From the NCBI GenBank assembly GCA_037447215.1, contig JBBIHB010000012.1:28023-92022 (forward strand): 64,000 nucleotides of DNA. The letters run 5' to 3'. This DNA comes from UBA1413 sp037447215 (GTDB lineage Bacteria; Bacteroidota; Bacteroidia; Bacteroidales; Prolixibacteraceae). A program made the translations under genes and the position numbers. The notes beneath the pieces were generated by a model. The model was given only the letters and a program-made list of their open reading frames with translations, made no database searches and was not told the DNA's origin. This document shows positions 33,201 to 40,046 of this stretch, piece by piece (the first letter of the stretch is position 1; every line of letters begins with the position of its first letter).

Positions 33201-34155
33201 TGTCGCCTTTGTTGGTGAAGATGTTAAATATGTGAACCAGGAATTTGGTGTCGATAGAATGCTGAATAAAGCCGGTTCGCCCTATACATTCAAATATACA
33301 ACGCAAGGTGGTTGCGAACGCACACTTGTTGTAACAGTTACTGAAGTTGTCCGTCAGGTTACGATTGCTGCGGTGCAGGGTAACAATTGGGAGTCTCCGG
33401 TAAAAGGTTTAATGAGGGGTGTAACCGGTACTGTTACGGGTGTGGTTCCGAATTCAGGATATTTTATACAGGATGCAAATGCTCCATGGAGTGGTATCTG
33501 GATTGTTGATCCACAAACTGTTGTTCTCGAAGGCAATGGTGTACATGTTGAAGGTATTGTACAGGAAATTAATGGTATTACTGCCATCGCTGGTAAAGGT
33601 GATGTTGTAAATCCACCGCTTACCATTACTCCGATTGTGCTTGCATCACCGGAACTTGCAAAAGACGAAAAATACGAAAGTGTTCTCGTACGGGTTAGAG
33701 GCGTTCGTGCAGAAGCTGCTAAACCTGATAATACATGGGATGTATATACCACCGATGATAAAGTTCTGACCATTGGTAGGTGGATGTACACCGAAGTACC
33801 TGTTGCTGGTGACTTCTACAACATTACCGGTATTATTAACGGTGCCAATGAGCTGTTCAGATTAGAAGCACGCAAAGCTGCCGATGTGGTGAATATCACC
33901 AAAACAACAGATATTTCTGTCGTTGATGCTATTGACTTTAAAGTATATCCGAATCCGTTCAATAATGAACTGAACATTGACAACCATGACAAACTGACCA
34001 GGGTAACTATTACCAATATTGCTGGCCAGCGTGTACTGGATGTTCAATATCCTGAGCGAGTTATCCGCACTGCCAATCTGGTTTCAGGCGTTTACGTTGT
34101 GACTCTGTTCACCGAAGACGGAATTGCCAAATCAGAAAGGATTGTTAAGAGGTAG
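27217..34155 (+). CDS. Giant secreted type IX secretion cargo protein with SprB-like repeats
   Basis: A 2312-residue exported protein. A long signal peptide (about residues 1-38, ending near FMAFAQ) is followed by a cohesin-like beta domain (about 40-190), then 13-14 SprB-like repeats (about 200-1980) each ending in a D-x-x-G-C-type turn such as ITDSKGC or LRDANGC. One repeat carries a mainly helical insertion at about 760-890. Residues about 2045-2225 look like an OB-fold module (GTVTGVVPNSGYFIQD, GNGVHVEGIVQEING). Residues 2230-2312 are a type IX sorting domain (FKVYPNPFNNELNI ... GVYVVTLFTEDGIAKSERI). SprB-type proteins act as surface adhesins in gliding or attachment; the role here is inferred. 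It has its own promoter and terminator. Confidence 0.88.
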   Translation: MKKFTRNFLLGEHSIARFLRKIGLSLVVLLWTFMAFAQEAQSTYEVWAKNATFCYQEDNMYEVDVTMKDFISIHEFELKLNFNGTQFKFEGLQGVHPQLAGLTPSVSGNVITLKWTTASTPVTIDASNNAVGGIPVFTLKFSMNNTPFVYLANSVYSFTNALTWNTADSNFRNTATQAPIRTFALTNGSLQVNQQWQNVTVSIDAAVCFGKNAVATVTSPANATGMQYAFNDQVTFTANPSTNIISPAVNQTVVVRNGGCVSYIKTFDVEGPAAVTFTTAQTVSVNCPGGNGDIEIFAQGGTKPYTYFVVPENMWSQFINELWYSNNQNIVNSFKSSVNVFQKPAGNYYVAVQDAKGCVNLFPWWSNNFYENWKIVNVDDGLTPFTPTTSFTNATCNNNDGRINVSMTGGTPFNNGYNIYVNNVYVARATSRNWTNLAPGTYNIMFQDANGCSWSQSFTITRPAPITFDIVWTDTGCQQARGTLRLVESSIKGGTGALANWKWQYTTDPEWKDASKMVTVHGALTVATGIKAGVYYVRALDETGCVGYWKNAQGDDAVKILDTDFVIDVVPINCYGGTTTATVTLKTGSGNHEVVYRMNGGEWRTSGTFNIASFEGVSTTVLFEAWDKTVNCVVSWNREIKQPTQISAYIVPHLTLPPSCPTGTDGNLVVQVSGGTPWLTSNNVAQYEYKINEGAWRRDNAMYTFLIDNKMHKIFIRDKNGCQTQLWFDFPNFQNKISFKDTIRTQCPMDKVNLFNGYAEECDESAFGFCLNGIDMDLAYFNVWESQWHGIPLEHFLSAAHKSQYLPLVKSWLTSLGFTEFDVDALIAEIMTWGNDLSKLPEMLETLDIEAYGLGDLTTATVEKLIEWMSSMNFMYRYWTSDKGWKTAVTQGMQHLRHPMLYISSQYSTAAEIYQHGQIVNHTSSFGAGTYYIVARDEFGCYSNVEKLVIIEPKKLEVTLAVEAAGCFGATDGGIIISAKNGSNIAIPGTPFSNPTLQYTVVNNPAIFNVPNWFAGQVTWLPLDSNPKTLTVQAGTYHVAVRDYCAINQPELIVIKSVVVNGANELKLNRSLVGLKHITCNVSGKTPSNDGQILIPQAAVTGGFGGYSFELVKGSWKRTNTTGSFTALEAGVYTLTITDSKGCYAIETFTITQTAPLKLETVVAYPSCFDQHDGFIRYHIFGGTAPFFETTNNVGQFENVTQIPDNRWVKVETTGPSVNAVKIGDYWAFDRRVRNGQYEIYIKDSNGCIFGPVKIQVFQPAQLGLAKALSTAARCAAQNGLVAGTTTGGSITVQPRGGWSSATDNFQYYIEVRAKGSNTVIASTTQGVAGDFTIPNLGAGTYVVKVWEYNPTSGLWTKPIITDPLYFSKIAQYASQLPYQNPDVTTCFHQQEIVVAGPTPIEYNVAFNRVVCRNSATGSIVISNVTGGTGNYQFAISGPVGSGYTANPLTTPAAWITPTPANAKGYTFDKLIHGHYNIYLRDANGCTIFRESGEVNNVDTLTVNMKLVNNAVCFQGNGKFEVVAAGGVPGYRYAVTDNTYDFNTLGASGLTWQDSPVFERRAGVWVGYVRDANGCIQGGPTTLAGVVIPQHRVTVLQPAKVTSNPLTSTDATCYNAATGRINVTGLAGGNGGRYSAKVTGLDFEGKPVDRSYVAASVTSTSMTLDGLKASTNKPSTATLTDADRYKVVLYDNSGCESDPIYIAVHQPEVFQIVIKAKQDAFVCNQDKAGLFDIIVAKGGTPFAIDANNKGIFEYRWEAYTSAGVKVDSLTGNWGFTSTFLGYANLRYVVTARDKNGCTAVDETFVKAPAPVVITEIKDITCFGATMASARITVSGEPGRTFQVRHLRFAGNTDYLPWSDWSAQFSTSIELNTFLYGDGNEKDGHYKFQVRDNRGCVSEIKTMTFVPVQHQLAIISSITTNGECTQQGTVTVTGGTPPYSVFVNNQLLRTGVLSNVPVTLTMPSGTNVIRIVDFNECVRNTTVTVVANPVVRNDAVVAFVGEDVKYVNQEFGVDRMLNKAGSPYTFKYTTQGGCERTLVVTVTEVVRQVTIAAVQGNNWESPVKGLMRGVTGTVTGVVPNSGYFIQDANAPWSGIWIVDPQTVVLEGNGVHVEGIVQEINGITAIAGKGDVVNPPLTITPIVLASPELAKDEKYESVLVRVRGVRAEAAKPDNTWDVYTTDDKVLTIGRWMYTEVPVAGDFYNITGIINGANELFRLEARKAADVVNITKTTDISVVDAIDFKVYPNPFNNELNIDNHDKLTRVTITNIAGQRVLDVQYPERVIRTANLVSGVYVVTLFTEDGIAKSERIVKR
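27814..33180 (+). repeat. Region of SprB-like protein repeats
   Basis: Units of about 80-180 residues share the order Cys ... G-x-I-x-[IV] ... GG-x-PY ... aG-x-Y-x-[VI]-x-[VIL]-x-D-x-x-G-C. Unit ends can be seen at VQDAKGC, FQDANGC, ALDETGC, IRDKNGC, ARDEFGC, VRDYC, ITDSKGC, IKDSNGC, LRDANGC, VRDANGC, LYDNSGC, ARDKNGC, VRDNRGC and IVDFNEC. The units are divergent from one another, with no long identical DNA repeats, so the array is old rather than recently amplified. Confidence 0.8.
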
Positions 34156-34172
34156 TACCGAATTGATTGATT

Positions 34173-34206
34173 AAAAAGGGGGAGTTTTACTCCCCTTTTT
34201 TATTTT
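34173..34206 (+). terminator. Terminator of the giant SprB-like gene
   Basis: A hairpin with arms AAAAAGGGGGAGT and ACTCCCCTTTTT (one unpaired G) and a short TT loop, followed by TATTTTT, lies 18 bases after the stop codon. It is a standard Rho-independent terminator. Confidence 0.88.
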
Positions 34207-34208
34207 TG
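34201..34208 (+). promoter_or_regulatory. candidate -7 box for the nitroreductase gene
   Basis: TATTTTTG overlaps the tail of the terminator and would give a transcript start near 34214 and a leader of about 33 bases to the ATG at 34247. No -33 TTG is possible inside the hairpin at the right spacing, so this is weak. Confidence 0.3.
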
Positions 34209-34246
34209 TATCTTTTACACGTTTAAATAGATTATTGAATAAGCTT

Positions 34247-34987
34247 ATGGATATTCTTACAAGGCATGTTACAATTAGGGATTTTTTAAATTTACCCCTT
34301 GATAACGAATTGGTAAATCAACTTTTGAACTGTGGAATCAGGGCTTCAACAACCGGTAATATGCAATGGTATAGTATTATTGTTACAAAGTCGCTGACAC
34401 AGAAAGAAAAAATTATCCCATTGCATTTTAATCAGAAACCTGCCAAAACAGCTCCTGTAATTCTAACTTTTTGTGCGGATATTAACCGTTTCAATAAATG
34501 GTGCTTATTAAATAATACTGATCCAGGGTACAACAATTTTCTTTCATTTTTTAATGCTGCAATTGATGCCTTGTTGGTAGCCCAAAATGTTTGTATTGCT
34601 GCAGAGAATATTGGTTTGGGTATCTGTTATCTGGGAACGGCTGTTTATAATGCTCAGGAATTAATTGATGTTTTGAATTTACCAACATTGGTGGTCCCTG
34701 TAACTTCAGTAGCTCTAGGATGGCCTGCAGAATTTCCCCCGCTGACCGACCGGCTACCTCTCAAAGCAGTTGTTCACATTGAAGAATACCATGATTATTC
34801 AAATGAAGCAATACGTACACTTTATAAGGTTAAAGAAAACCTCGAAAGCTCAAAACAGTTTATAAAAGAAAATAATGTTGAAACCCTTGCTCAGGTATTT
34901 ACAACTGTCCGGTATAAAAAAACTGACAATGAATATTTTTCAGAAAAATTTCTGAGAACTTTACGTAATCAGGGTTTTATGGTGTAA
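34247..34987 (+). CDS. Nitroreductase family protein (FMN-dependent)
   Basis: A 246-residue flavoprotein. The FMN-binding start is seen as TIRDF...RASTTGNMQWYS, the usual R-x-S-x-x-N-x-Q pattern, and the distal FMN/dimer segment as AAENIGLGICYLGTA. The C-terminal extension after VALGWPAEF resembles the NfsA/FRase-like group. Such enzymes reduce nitro compounds, quinones or flavins with NAD(P)H; the physiological substrate is unknown. I chose the ATG at 34247 over a TTG at 34235. It converges on the glycosyltransferase gene with only 2 bases between them. Confidence 0.9.
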   Translation: MDILTRHVTIRDFLNLPLDNELVNQLLNCGIRASTTGNMQWYSIIVTKSLTQKEKIIPLHFNQKPAKTAPVILTFCADINRFNKWCLLNNTDPGYNNFLSFFNAAIDALLVAQNVCIAAENIGLGICYLGTAVYNAQELIDVLNLPTLVVPVTSVALGWPAEFPPLTDRLPLKAVVHIEEYHDYSNEAIRTLYKVKENLESSKQFIKENNVETLAQVFTTVRYKKTDNEYFSEKFLRTLRNQGFMV

Positions 34988-34989
34988 GC

Positions 34990-35697
34990 CTAAATTCTGT
35001 CGCGTTTCTTCCAAAATTTATAAAAATAGTATTTCAAAGGATGCGAATATTTCAGCTGTTTCCAGGGCCTGCTGCTGTGGGGCAGATGAACTACCTCAAT
35101 TCTCCTGGCAAGATAATTCCTGAAACCCAACCGCTTTGCCTGTCGGCTGATAAAAATATCGAACCAGTCTTTTTTATGCGATAATTCAGCAAAATCAAAT
35201 GCCTTTAAGTAGGGCAACGTAATCAGCGTACAGCAGAAACTTAGACTACGCCTGGTGTCAATTATTCCCTTTTTCCCTTTTTTTTCATTAGCATAGGGAA
35301 AGTTATATAATCCTTGTTTATTTATGGTTATGGCGCCTATAAGGCCTGGTTTGGTCAACCGTTTACTAAGTTTAATTAGTTCAGCTATTGTATCTTCTTT
35401 AATAATTACATCCGATTCAATGATAATTAATGGCAAATTTAGTTCGATCGCTTTTTTTTGTGCAAGCTGCAATACTAAATGATAATTTGGCGAGGGATGG
35501 TTTGTCAGATCTTCGAGATGAATTACAGAATAATTGTAGATCACCTGATTTTCATCAAGAATAAGTTTGGTTTCCCGCTTGCTGAAATCATTAAAAACTA
35601 GATAAATGAAATCCCCCTTTGCTTTTGAGACTGCTTCCAATACTTTCAGTGTTGTTTCGGGCGAGTCTTTTACAGGTGTGATTACCAGTGCTTTCAA
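34990..35697 (-). CDS. Glycosyltransferase family 2-like protein
   Basis: A 235-residue GT-A-type protein. It begins MKALVITPVKDSPETTLKVLEAV, followed by a nucleotide-binding strand and LPLIIIESDVIIKEDTI, where ESD lies at the position of the metal-binding D-x-D. The C-terminal part (KKDWFDIFISRQAKRLGF, then VVHLPHSSRPWK) is as expected for small family 2 enzymes. It is shorter than most and has no membrane helix, so it is probably cytosolic. It follows the SDR gene by 14 bases and may share its transcript. Donor and acceptor are unknown. Confidence 0.8.
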   Translation of the reverse strand: MKALVITPVKDSPETTLKVLEAVSKAKGDFIYLVFNDFSKRETKLILDENQVIYNYSVIHLEDLTNHPSPNYHLVLQLAQKKAIELNLPLIIIESDVIIKEDTIAELIKLSKRLTKPGLIGAITINKQGLYNFPYANEKKGKKGIIDTRRSLSFCCTLITLPYLKAFDFAELSHKKDWFDIFISRQAKRLGFRNYLARRIEVVHLPHSSRPWKQLKYSHPLKYYFYKFWKKRDRI

Positions 35698-35711
35698 GGA
35701 AATATGTTTAA

Positions 35712-36482
35712 TTATTGATTTATTGATTTGCGTTTAAAATCTCGGGCGTAGGCCTGAGAAGTTGGCATAATGAGTATATCATCGATGTTAACATGTGATG
35801 GCCTTGAAATTGCAAAAAGGATTGTTTCAGCAATATCTTCTGCTGTCAATGGTTTAAATCCTTTGTAAACATCATTTGCCCGATTTTGATCACCCTTGAA
35901 CCGGACCAGTGAAAATTCGGTATTTACTGCACCCGGTGAAATGGATGTAACTTTAATTCCAGATTCGAGCATATCGAGCCTCATAGCTTTTGTCAGTGAT
36001 TCCACGGCATGTTTCGTGGCGCAGTAAACATTTCCCATTGGGTAGGTTTCCCTACCGGCTATAGAAGAAATATTTACAATTTGGCCATATCCTCGCGCTG
36101 CCATGCCTGGCGAAATCAGCCTGGTTATGTAGAGCAACCCTTTCAGGTTGGTGTCTATCATCCTTTCCCAGTCATCAACATTACCTTCATGCAGTTTATT
36201 TAATCCAACGGCAAGGCCAGCATTGTTGATCAGAATATCCACTTCCCTGAAATCTTCTGGCAATGATTGGATGGCGGCTTCTGTTTCAGGCAGGCTCCTG
36301 ATATCAAAGCACAATATGCTAACATTGGATTCATATTTTGCTTTCAGGGCTTCCGAAACTGAAATCAAGCGCTCTTTCCTTCGTCCGGTAAGTATCAGAC
36401 GATATCTGTTTTTCGCCAGCAATTCGGCTGTTGCTAAACCTATTCCTGAAGTTGCCCCTGTAATCAGAACAGTTGGATTCAT
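35712..36482 (-). CDS. Short-chain dehydrogenase/reductase (YdfG-like)
   Basis: A classical SDR of 256 residues. NAD(P)-binding TGATSGIG is at residues 7-14, the NNAG motif near 87-90, the catalytic Ser in NISSIAG and the YxxxK pair in NVYCATKHAV. An Arg-rich GRRKERL after beta strand 2 points to NADP(H). The sequence is close to the YdfG group (3-hydroxy acid / serine dehydrogenases), but substrate use in this group is broad. It lies on the minus strand, divergent from the PurM-like gene. Confidence 0.92.
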   Translation of the reverse strand: MNPTVLITGATSGIGLATAELLAKNRYRLILTGRRKERLISVSEALKAKYESNVSILCFDIRSLPETEAAIQSLPEDFREVDILINNAGLAVGLNKLHEGNVDDWERMIDTNLKGLLYITRLISPGMAARGYGQIVNISSIAGRETYPMGNVYCATKHAVESLTKAMRLDMLESGIKVTSISPGAVNTEFSLVRFKGDQNRANDVYKGFKPLTAEDIAETILFAISRPSHVNIDDILIMPTSQAYARDFKRKSINQ

Positions 36483-36556
36483 TGAATTAATTGGATTGTT
36501 TCAGCCGGTGAAATTAAAAAAAAAGTGCCTGATGATAGAAAATTATCCATCTTAAT

Positions 36557-36564
36557 TACCTTTG
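36557..36564 (+). promoter_or_regulatory. candidate -7 promoter box for the PurM-like / ubiE / porT genes
   Basis: TACCTTTG matches TAnnTTTG, with an expected start near 36571 and a 21-base leader to the ATG at 36592. A -33 TTG is not visible. The next two genes follow with no room for other promoters, so this would drive all three. Confidence 0.5.
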
Positions 36565-36591
36565 TCAGGTCAATGTTGTAAAATAATTGTC

Positions 36592-37632
36592 ATGGAACTA
36601 AATAAAGAAGTGGAAAAAGATTTTATAATTGATATAGTACCCGAGCCTGAAAACCTCGAAGATGTGATTTTTTCGCTGATGGTTAATCCCAATTTATCAT
36701 CCATAAATTATTTCAACGATTTCAGCGACCAGCAGATTTCACCTGAATCGCTTGAGGAAACAGCCATGGATGAAAGCGGAATTTTTGAACTGGATTCAAG
36801 CGGTCAATGCCTTGCGATGACAACCCATGCATATCATCACCACCTTTCCGACGATCCTAAAACTGCTACCGAAATACTGATTTCGAGGGCTTCCCGTAAA
36901 ATGTTATGTTTTGGTGCCCAGCCAGCTGCCGTCAGTGCATTTTTGTACCACATCGATTTTGGCGACCATTACGGGCACTCCATTGCATCGGGAGCAAGGC
37001 AGGGCCTCGAAAATGCTGCAAAACATTTTAACCTGAAAATCACTGATCGGAAAATCAGGTTTGACCATTTCAGGGGGCATGGCCCTGTTCCTCCCACCAT
37101 CATTATCAGTATGATGGGATTTATTAAAGATAAAGAGAAACTAACCAGTCATGTATTCTCTCAAAAAGGCAACAATATTTTTATGATCGGAAAGTCTGTT
37201 AATGATATTGGCGCTTCTGAATATCTCGAATTTTATCATGGAATTTCAGATTCTCCCTTACCTGCTTTCAACATTAAAGATGAACTGAAAATTCAGGAGG
37301 TTTTAAAGGTTCTTCATGACAGGCAATTGATCAGCAGCGCCAATCCTGTTGGCAAAGGCGGTTTATTTTTTACCTTGTTAAGAGCCGCTTTTAAAAATGA
37401 TCTTGGTTTCGATATTACAACTGATGCTGAAATTCGACGCGATGCTTTCCTTTTTGGTGAAGCCATGGGTAGAATTATTGTGGATGTGGCACCTGAAAAA
37501 GAAGATGATTTTGTGGATTCCCTCACTGAACTTAAAGTTCCTTTTTTTACGTTGGGGCATGTTACCCGTGGTGAAATCAGAATTGATGATGTTTCACTGG
37601 GATTTACAGATAAGATGAGTGCCGGCGCCTGA
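36592..37632 (+). CDS. AIR synthase-related (PurM/PurL-like) protein of unknown function
   Basis: A 346-residue protein with the PurM/PurL fold pattern. The N-terminal part (about 15-175) has SINYFNDFSDQQISPESLEE and an ATP-site-like region (ILISRASRKMLCFGAQPAAVSAF); the C-terminal part (about 180-340) has NIFMIGKSVNDIGASEY and SSANPVGKGGLFFTLLRAA, a PurM-C-like glycine loop. It is far too short for a complete FGAM synthase and lacks the amidotransferase part. Similar stand-alone proteins occur in Bacteroidota with no assigned reaction that I know. I chose the ATG at 36592 over a TTG ten codons upstream. Its stop overlaps the ubiE start by one base. Confidence 0.78.
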   Translation: MELNKEVEKDFIIDIVPEPENLEDVIFSLMVNPNLSSINYFNDFSDQQISPESLEETAMDESGIFELDSSGQCLAMTTHAYHHHLSDDPKTATEILISRASRKMLCFGAQPAAVSAFLYHIDFGDHYGHSIASGARQGLENAAKHFNLKITDRKIRFDHFRGHGPVPPTIIISMMGFIKDKEKLTSHVFSQKGNNIFMIGKSVNDIGASEYLEFYHGISDSPLPAFNIKDELKIQEVLKVLHDRQLISSANPVGKGGLFFTLLRAAFKNDLGFDITTDAEIRRDAFLFGEAMGRIIVDVAPEKEDDFVDSLTELKVPFFTLGHVTRGEIRIDDVSLGFTDKMSAGA

Positions 37633-38354
37633 TGAGTGTTAAGCCGTATAAAAATTCTCCGGGATCAAAAAAACGTCAGGTCGAAGAAATGTTTGACAAC
37701 ATTTCGGGGAAGTATGATTTTTTGAACCATTTTCTTTCATTTAACATTGACCGATATTGGCGTAAAAATGCAGTTTCACATCTTAAAAATATGCCTGATA
37801 TATCCATTCTCGATGTCGCTACAGGAACCGGCGATATGATTACCCCGCTTTTAAAATTAAGACCAAAGAAAATAACCGGACTGGACTTGTCGGAAGGGAT
37901 GCTCAGTATTGCCAGGAAAAAATTCCCTTCTGAGGTGAGAGGAACTTCAATTGAATTCATTAAGGGTGATTCGGAAAAACTGCCATTTGATGACAATATG
38001 TATGATGCTGAAACAGTTGCATTCGGTGTCCGTAATTTTGAAAATACCTTGTCAGGGCTTTCAGAAATGTTTAGGGTACTCAAACCGGACGGTAAAATTG
38101 TAGTGCTAGAGTTTGCACGTCCGGGTTCGTTTCCCTTTAAACAAATTTATCAATTCTACTTTCGGAATCTGTTACCTTTTTTCGGGCGAATAGTTTCAGA
38201 TGACAAAGACGCATATACTTATCTGCCCGATTCGGTAAACAATTTCCCTGAAAGGAAAGAGTTTGTAAATATTATGGAAAATGCCGGTTTCTCGCAATGT
38301 ACTTTCAATACCCTTACTTTCGGTATTGTATCGGTTTACACCGGAATCAAATAA
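37632..38354 (+). CDS. ubiE: Demethylmenaquinone methyltransferase
   Basis: The C-methyltransferase that finishes menaquinone by methylating demethylmenaquinone with SAM (also called MenG). The 240-residue protein has the family start VEEMFDNISGKYDFLNHFLS, SAM motif I ILDVATGTGDM and the signature DAETVAFGVRNF. Length is normal. Menaquinone as the quinone fits Bacteroidota. The ATG overlaps the previous stop (TGATG), so translation is probably coupled; porT follows 2 bases after. Confidence 0.96.
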   Translation: MSVKPYKNSPGSKKRQVEEMFDNISGKYDFLNHFLSFNIDRYWRKNAVSHLKNMPDISILDVATGTGDMITPLLKLRPKKITGLDLSEGMLSIARKKFPSEVRGTSIEFIKGDSEKLPFDDNMYDAETVAFGVRNFENTLSGLSEMFRVLKPDGKIVVLEFARPGSFPFKQIYQFYFRNLLPFFGRIVSDDKDAYTYLPDSVNNFPERKEFVNIMENAGFSQCTFNTLTFGIVSVYTGIK

Positions 38355-38356
38355 CC

Positions 38357-39187
38357 ATGAAAAACCAACACAATAAATTATCAATAAGGGTGTTTTATCA
38401 GAAACTGAATTCTTATGCCGTGAAGAAAGTTATTTTTTCCATATTTTTTGTTTTTGCGGTCGGAGTAACTAGCGGTCAGAAAGTTAAGCTGAAACACCTG
38501 ACCACATTTGACGACAAAATGCTTCATTTTGGTTTTACACTGGGTGTAAACACACTCGATTTCAGTGTACATAATTACATGCCAATTGGCGAAAATCCCG
38601 AATTTTATCCAGAGACCTGGGCTGGCACTACCCCACAAATCAGGGAACATGATACGGTTCGGGCCGATATTGCCGGATTGATCCCTGGGTTCACAGTGGG
38701 TATAGTGTCAAATCTCAGGCTCAGCAACGATCTCGATCTCAGGTTTCTGCCCGGAATGTCATTCGGTGAGCGGAAATTGCATTACAACGTTCCGGTTATC
38801 GACAATAACTTTGATTTCGCCGAAACACAATACGAGTATTCTATTAAGTCAACTTTTCTCGATTTCCCAGTCCATATAAAGTATAAGGCTCAAAGAATCA
38901 ACAACGGCAGGCCTTATGTCATTTTTGGAGGCGCCTATCGGGTCGATATTTCGAAATCAGCTTCTCAGGACCTTGTTAGCCTGAAACGTGGAGGATTTTA
39001 TGGTGAGTTAGGAGCCGGATGGGATAATTATCTTCAATTTTTCCGTTTTTCGGTTGAAGCAAAATTCAGCATGGGATTAAACAACCAGTTAGGCCCTGTA
39101 CCTGATTTCACACAGCGGCAGTATTATACCAGTGCAATTAAGTCACTGCGGTCAAATATTTTCACCCTTCTTTTTCATTTCGAATAA
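38357..39187 (+). CDS. porT: Type IX secretion / gliding protein PorT
   Basis: A 276-residue outer-membrane beta-barrel-like protein required for type IX secretion in characterised Bacteroidota. An N-terminal signal (VKKVIFSIFFVFAVGVTSGQ) is followed by DDKMLHFGFTLGVNTLDF, the typical PorT start, then barrel strands (LDLRFLPGMSFGERKLHY, STFLDFPVHIKYKAQR) and a terminal aromatic strand ending LLFHFE. The ubiE-porT order is seen in other members of the phylum. I chose the ATG at 38357, 2 bases after ubiE, over a longer frame overlapping that gene. It fits the type IX cargo protein encoded at 27.2-34.2 kb. Confidence 0.88.
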   Translation: MKNQHNKLSIRVFYQKLNSYAVKKVIFSIFFVFAVGVTSGQKVKLKHLTTFDDKMLHFGFTLGVNTLDFSVHNYMPIGENPEFYPETWAGTTPQIREHDTVRADIAGLIPGFTVGIVSNLRLSNDLDLRFLPGMSFGERKLHYNVPVIDNNFDFAETQYEYSIKSTFLDFPVHIKYKAQRINNGRPYVIFGGAYRVDISKSASQDLVSLKRGGFYGELGAGWDNYLQFFRFSVEAKFSMGLNNQLGPVPDFTQRQYYTSAIKSLRSNIFTLLFHFE

Positions 39188-39190
39188 GTC

Positions 39191-39979
39191 CTAAATCGAC
39201 CTTCGTCTGATTTCGCTGCAGATAATTGCTGTAGCAACTGCCACATTCAGCGACTCTGCATGTTGTGCTTGATGAGAGAAAGACGGAATGCTTATTTTTC
39301 TCTCAATCAGTGATGCGAGATCATTTGAAATTCCCCGTCCTTCATTTCCCATAACCAGGATTCCGGTCTGTTCAAAATGGGATTTGAAAAGATTTTCGCC
39401 CAGAAGGAATGCCCCTGAAATATTTCCCATTCTGCCGACGAATAATTTAACAAAAGGGACCAAATCAGTGTAATGTACTGCAACCCGGCAAACTGAGCCC
39501 ATTGAGGCCTGGATTACTTTTGGGTTAAAGGCATCTACCGATCCATGAGAACAAACTATATCACTTATACCAAACCAATCAGCCAGGCGGATGATGGTTC
39601 CCAGGTTCCCCGGATCCTGAATCCCATCAAGGCAGATAATCAGGCTTTCATCCGGATTGACTCTTTCAAGGTTATAAACAGGTATCCGGCATAATGCTAT
39701 TGCATCCTGAGGATTTTTCAGCAGACTGGCCAATTTTATTTCATCACTGGATGCGGTTACGATTTCGGGCGCATCTAATTTTTCTGACAATTTTAATTCC
39801 TTGGCAAAATCAGGAATAGCTATTAATGTATCAATTTGTATGTCTGAATTGATAATATCATTCACTAATTTATTACCCTCGGCAATAAATAATCCGGTTT
39901 GTTCCCTGTACTTTCGGTATTCCAGCGATTTAATCAATTTAATTTTACTCTTGCTGATCACAATACATGAATTTTTCAA
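39191..39979 (-). CDS. TrmH/SpoU family RNA 2'-O-methyltransferase
   Basis: A 262-residue SPOUT-class methyltransferase with a substrate-binding N-terminal domain (LIKSLEYRKYREQTGLFIAEG) and all three SpoU motifs: PGNLGTIIRLADWFG, ILVMGNEGRGIS and AESLNVAVATAIICSE. It uses SAM to methylate a ribose 2'-OH in rRNA or tRNA; the exact site is unknown. It is convergent with porT (3 bases apart) and divergent from tamL, a pairing common in Bacteroidota. Confidence 0.94.
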   Translation of the reverse strand: MKNSCIVISKSKIKLIKSLEYRKYREQTGLFIAEGNKLVNDIINSDIQIDTLIAIPDFAKELKLSEKLDAPEIVTASSDEIKLASLLKNPQDAIALCRIPVYNLERVNPDESLIICLDGIQDPGNLGTIIRLADWFGISDIVCSHGSVDAFNPKVIQASMGSVCRVAVHYTDLVPFVKLFVGRMGNISGAFLLGENLFKSHFEQTGILVMGNEGRGISNDLASLIERKISIPSFSHQAQHAESLNVAVATAIICSEIRRRSI

Positions 39980-40020
39980 TACTTCATCTAAAATAATCTA
40001 TTCCTGTTTAAACACTTCAT

Positions 40021-40028
40021 TATTTTTG
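40021..40028 (+). promoter_or_regulatory. candidate -7 promoter box for tamL
   Basis: TATTTTTG places the transcript start near 40033. This supports translation from the TTG at 40047 and argues against the longer open frame reaching back to 39801, which would lie upstream of the promoter and inside the TrmH gene. Confidence 0.5.
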
Positions 40029-40046
40029 TACAAAATCAACTCAGTA

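Noticed and set aside
33354..33791. A 145-codon antisense frame under the OB-fold-like region
   Set aside because: Low-complexity Ser/Thr-rich product from the reverse of Thr/Val-rich codons; no start signal or neighbours to support it.
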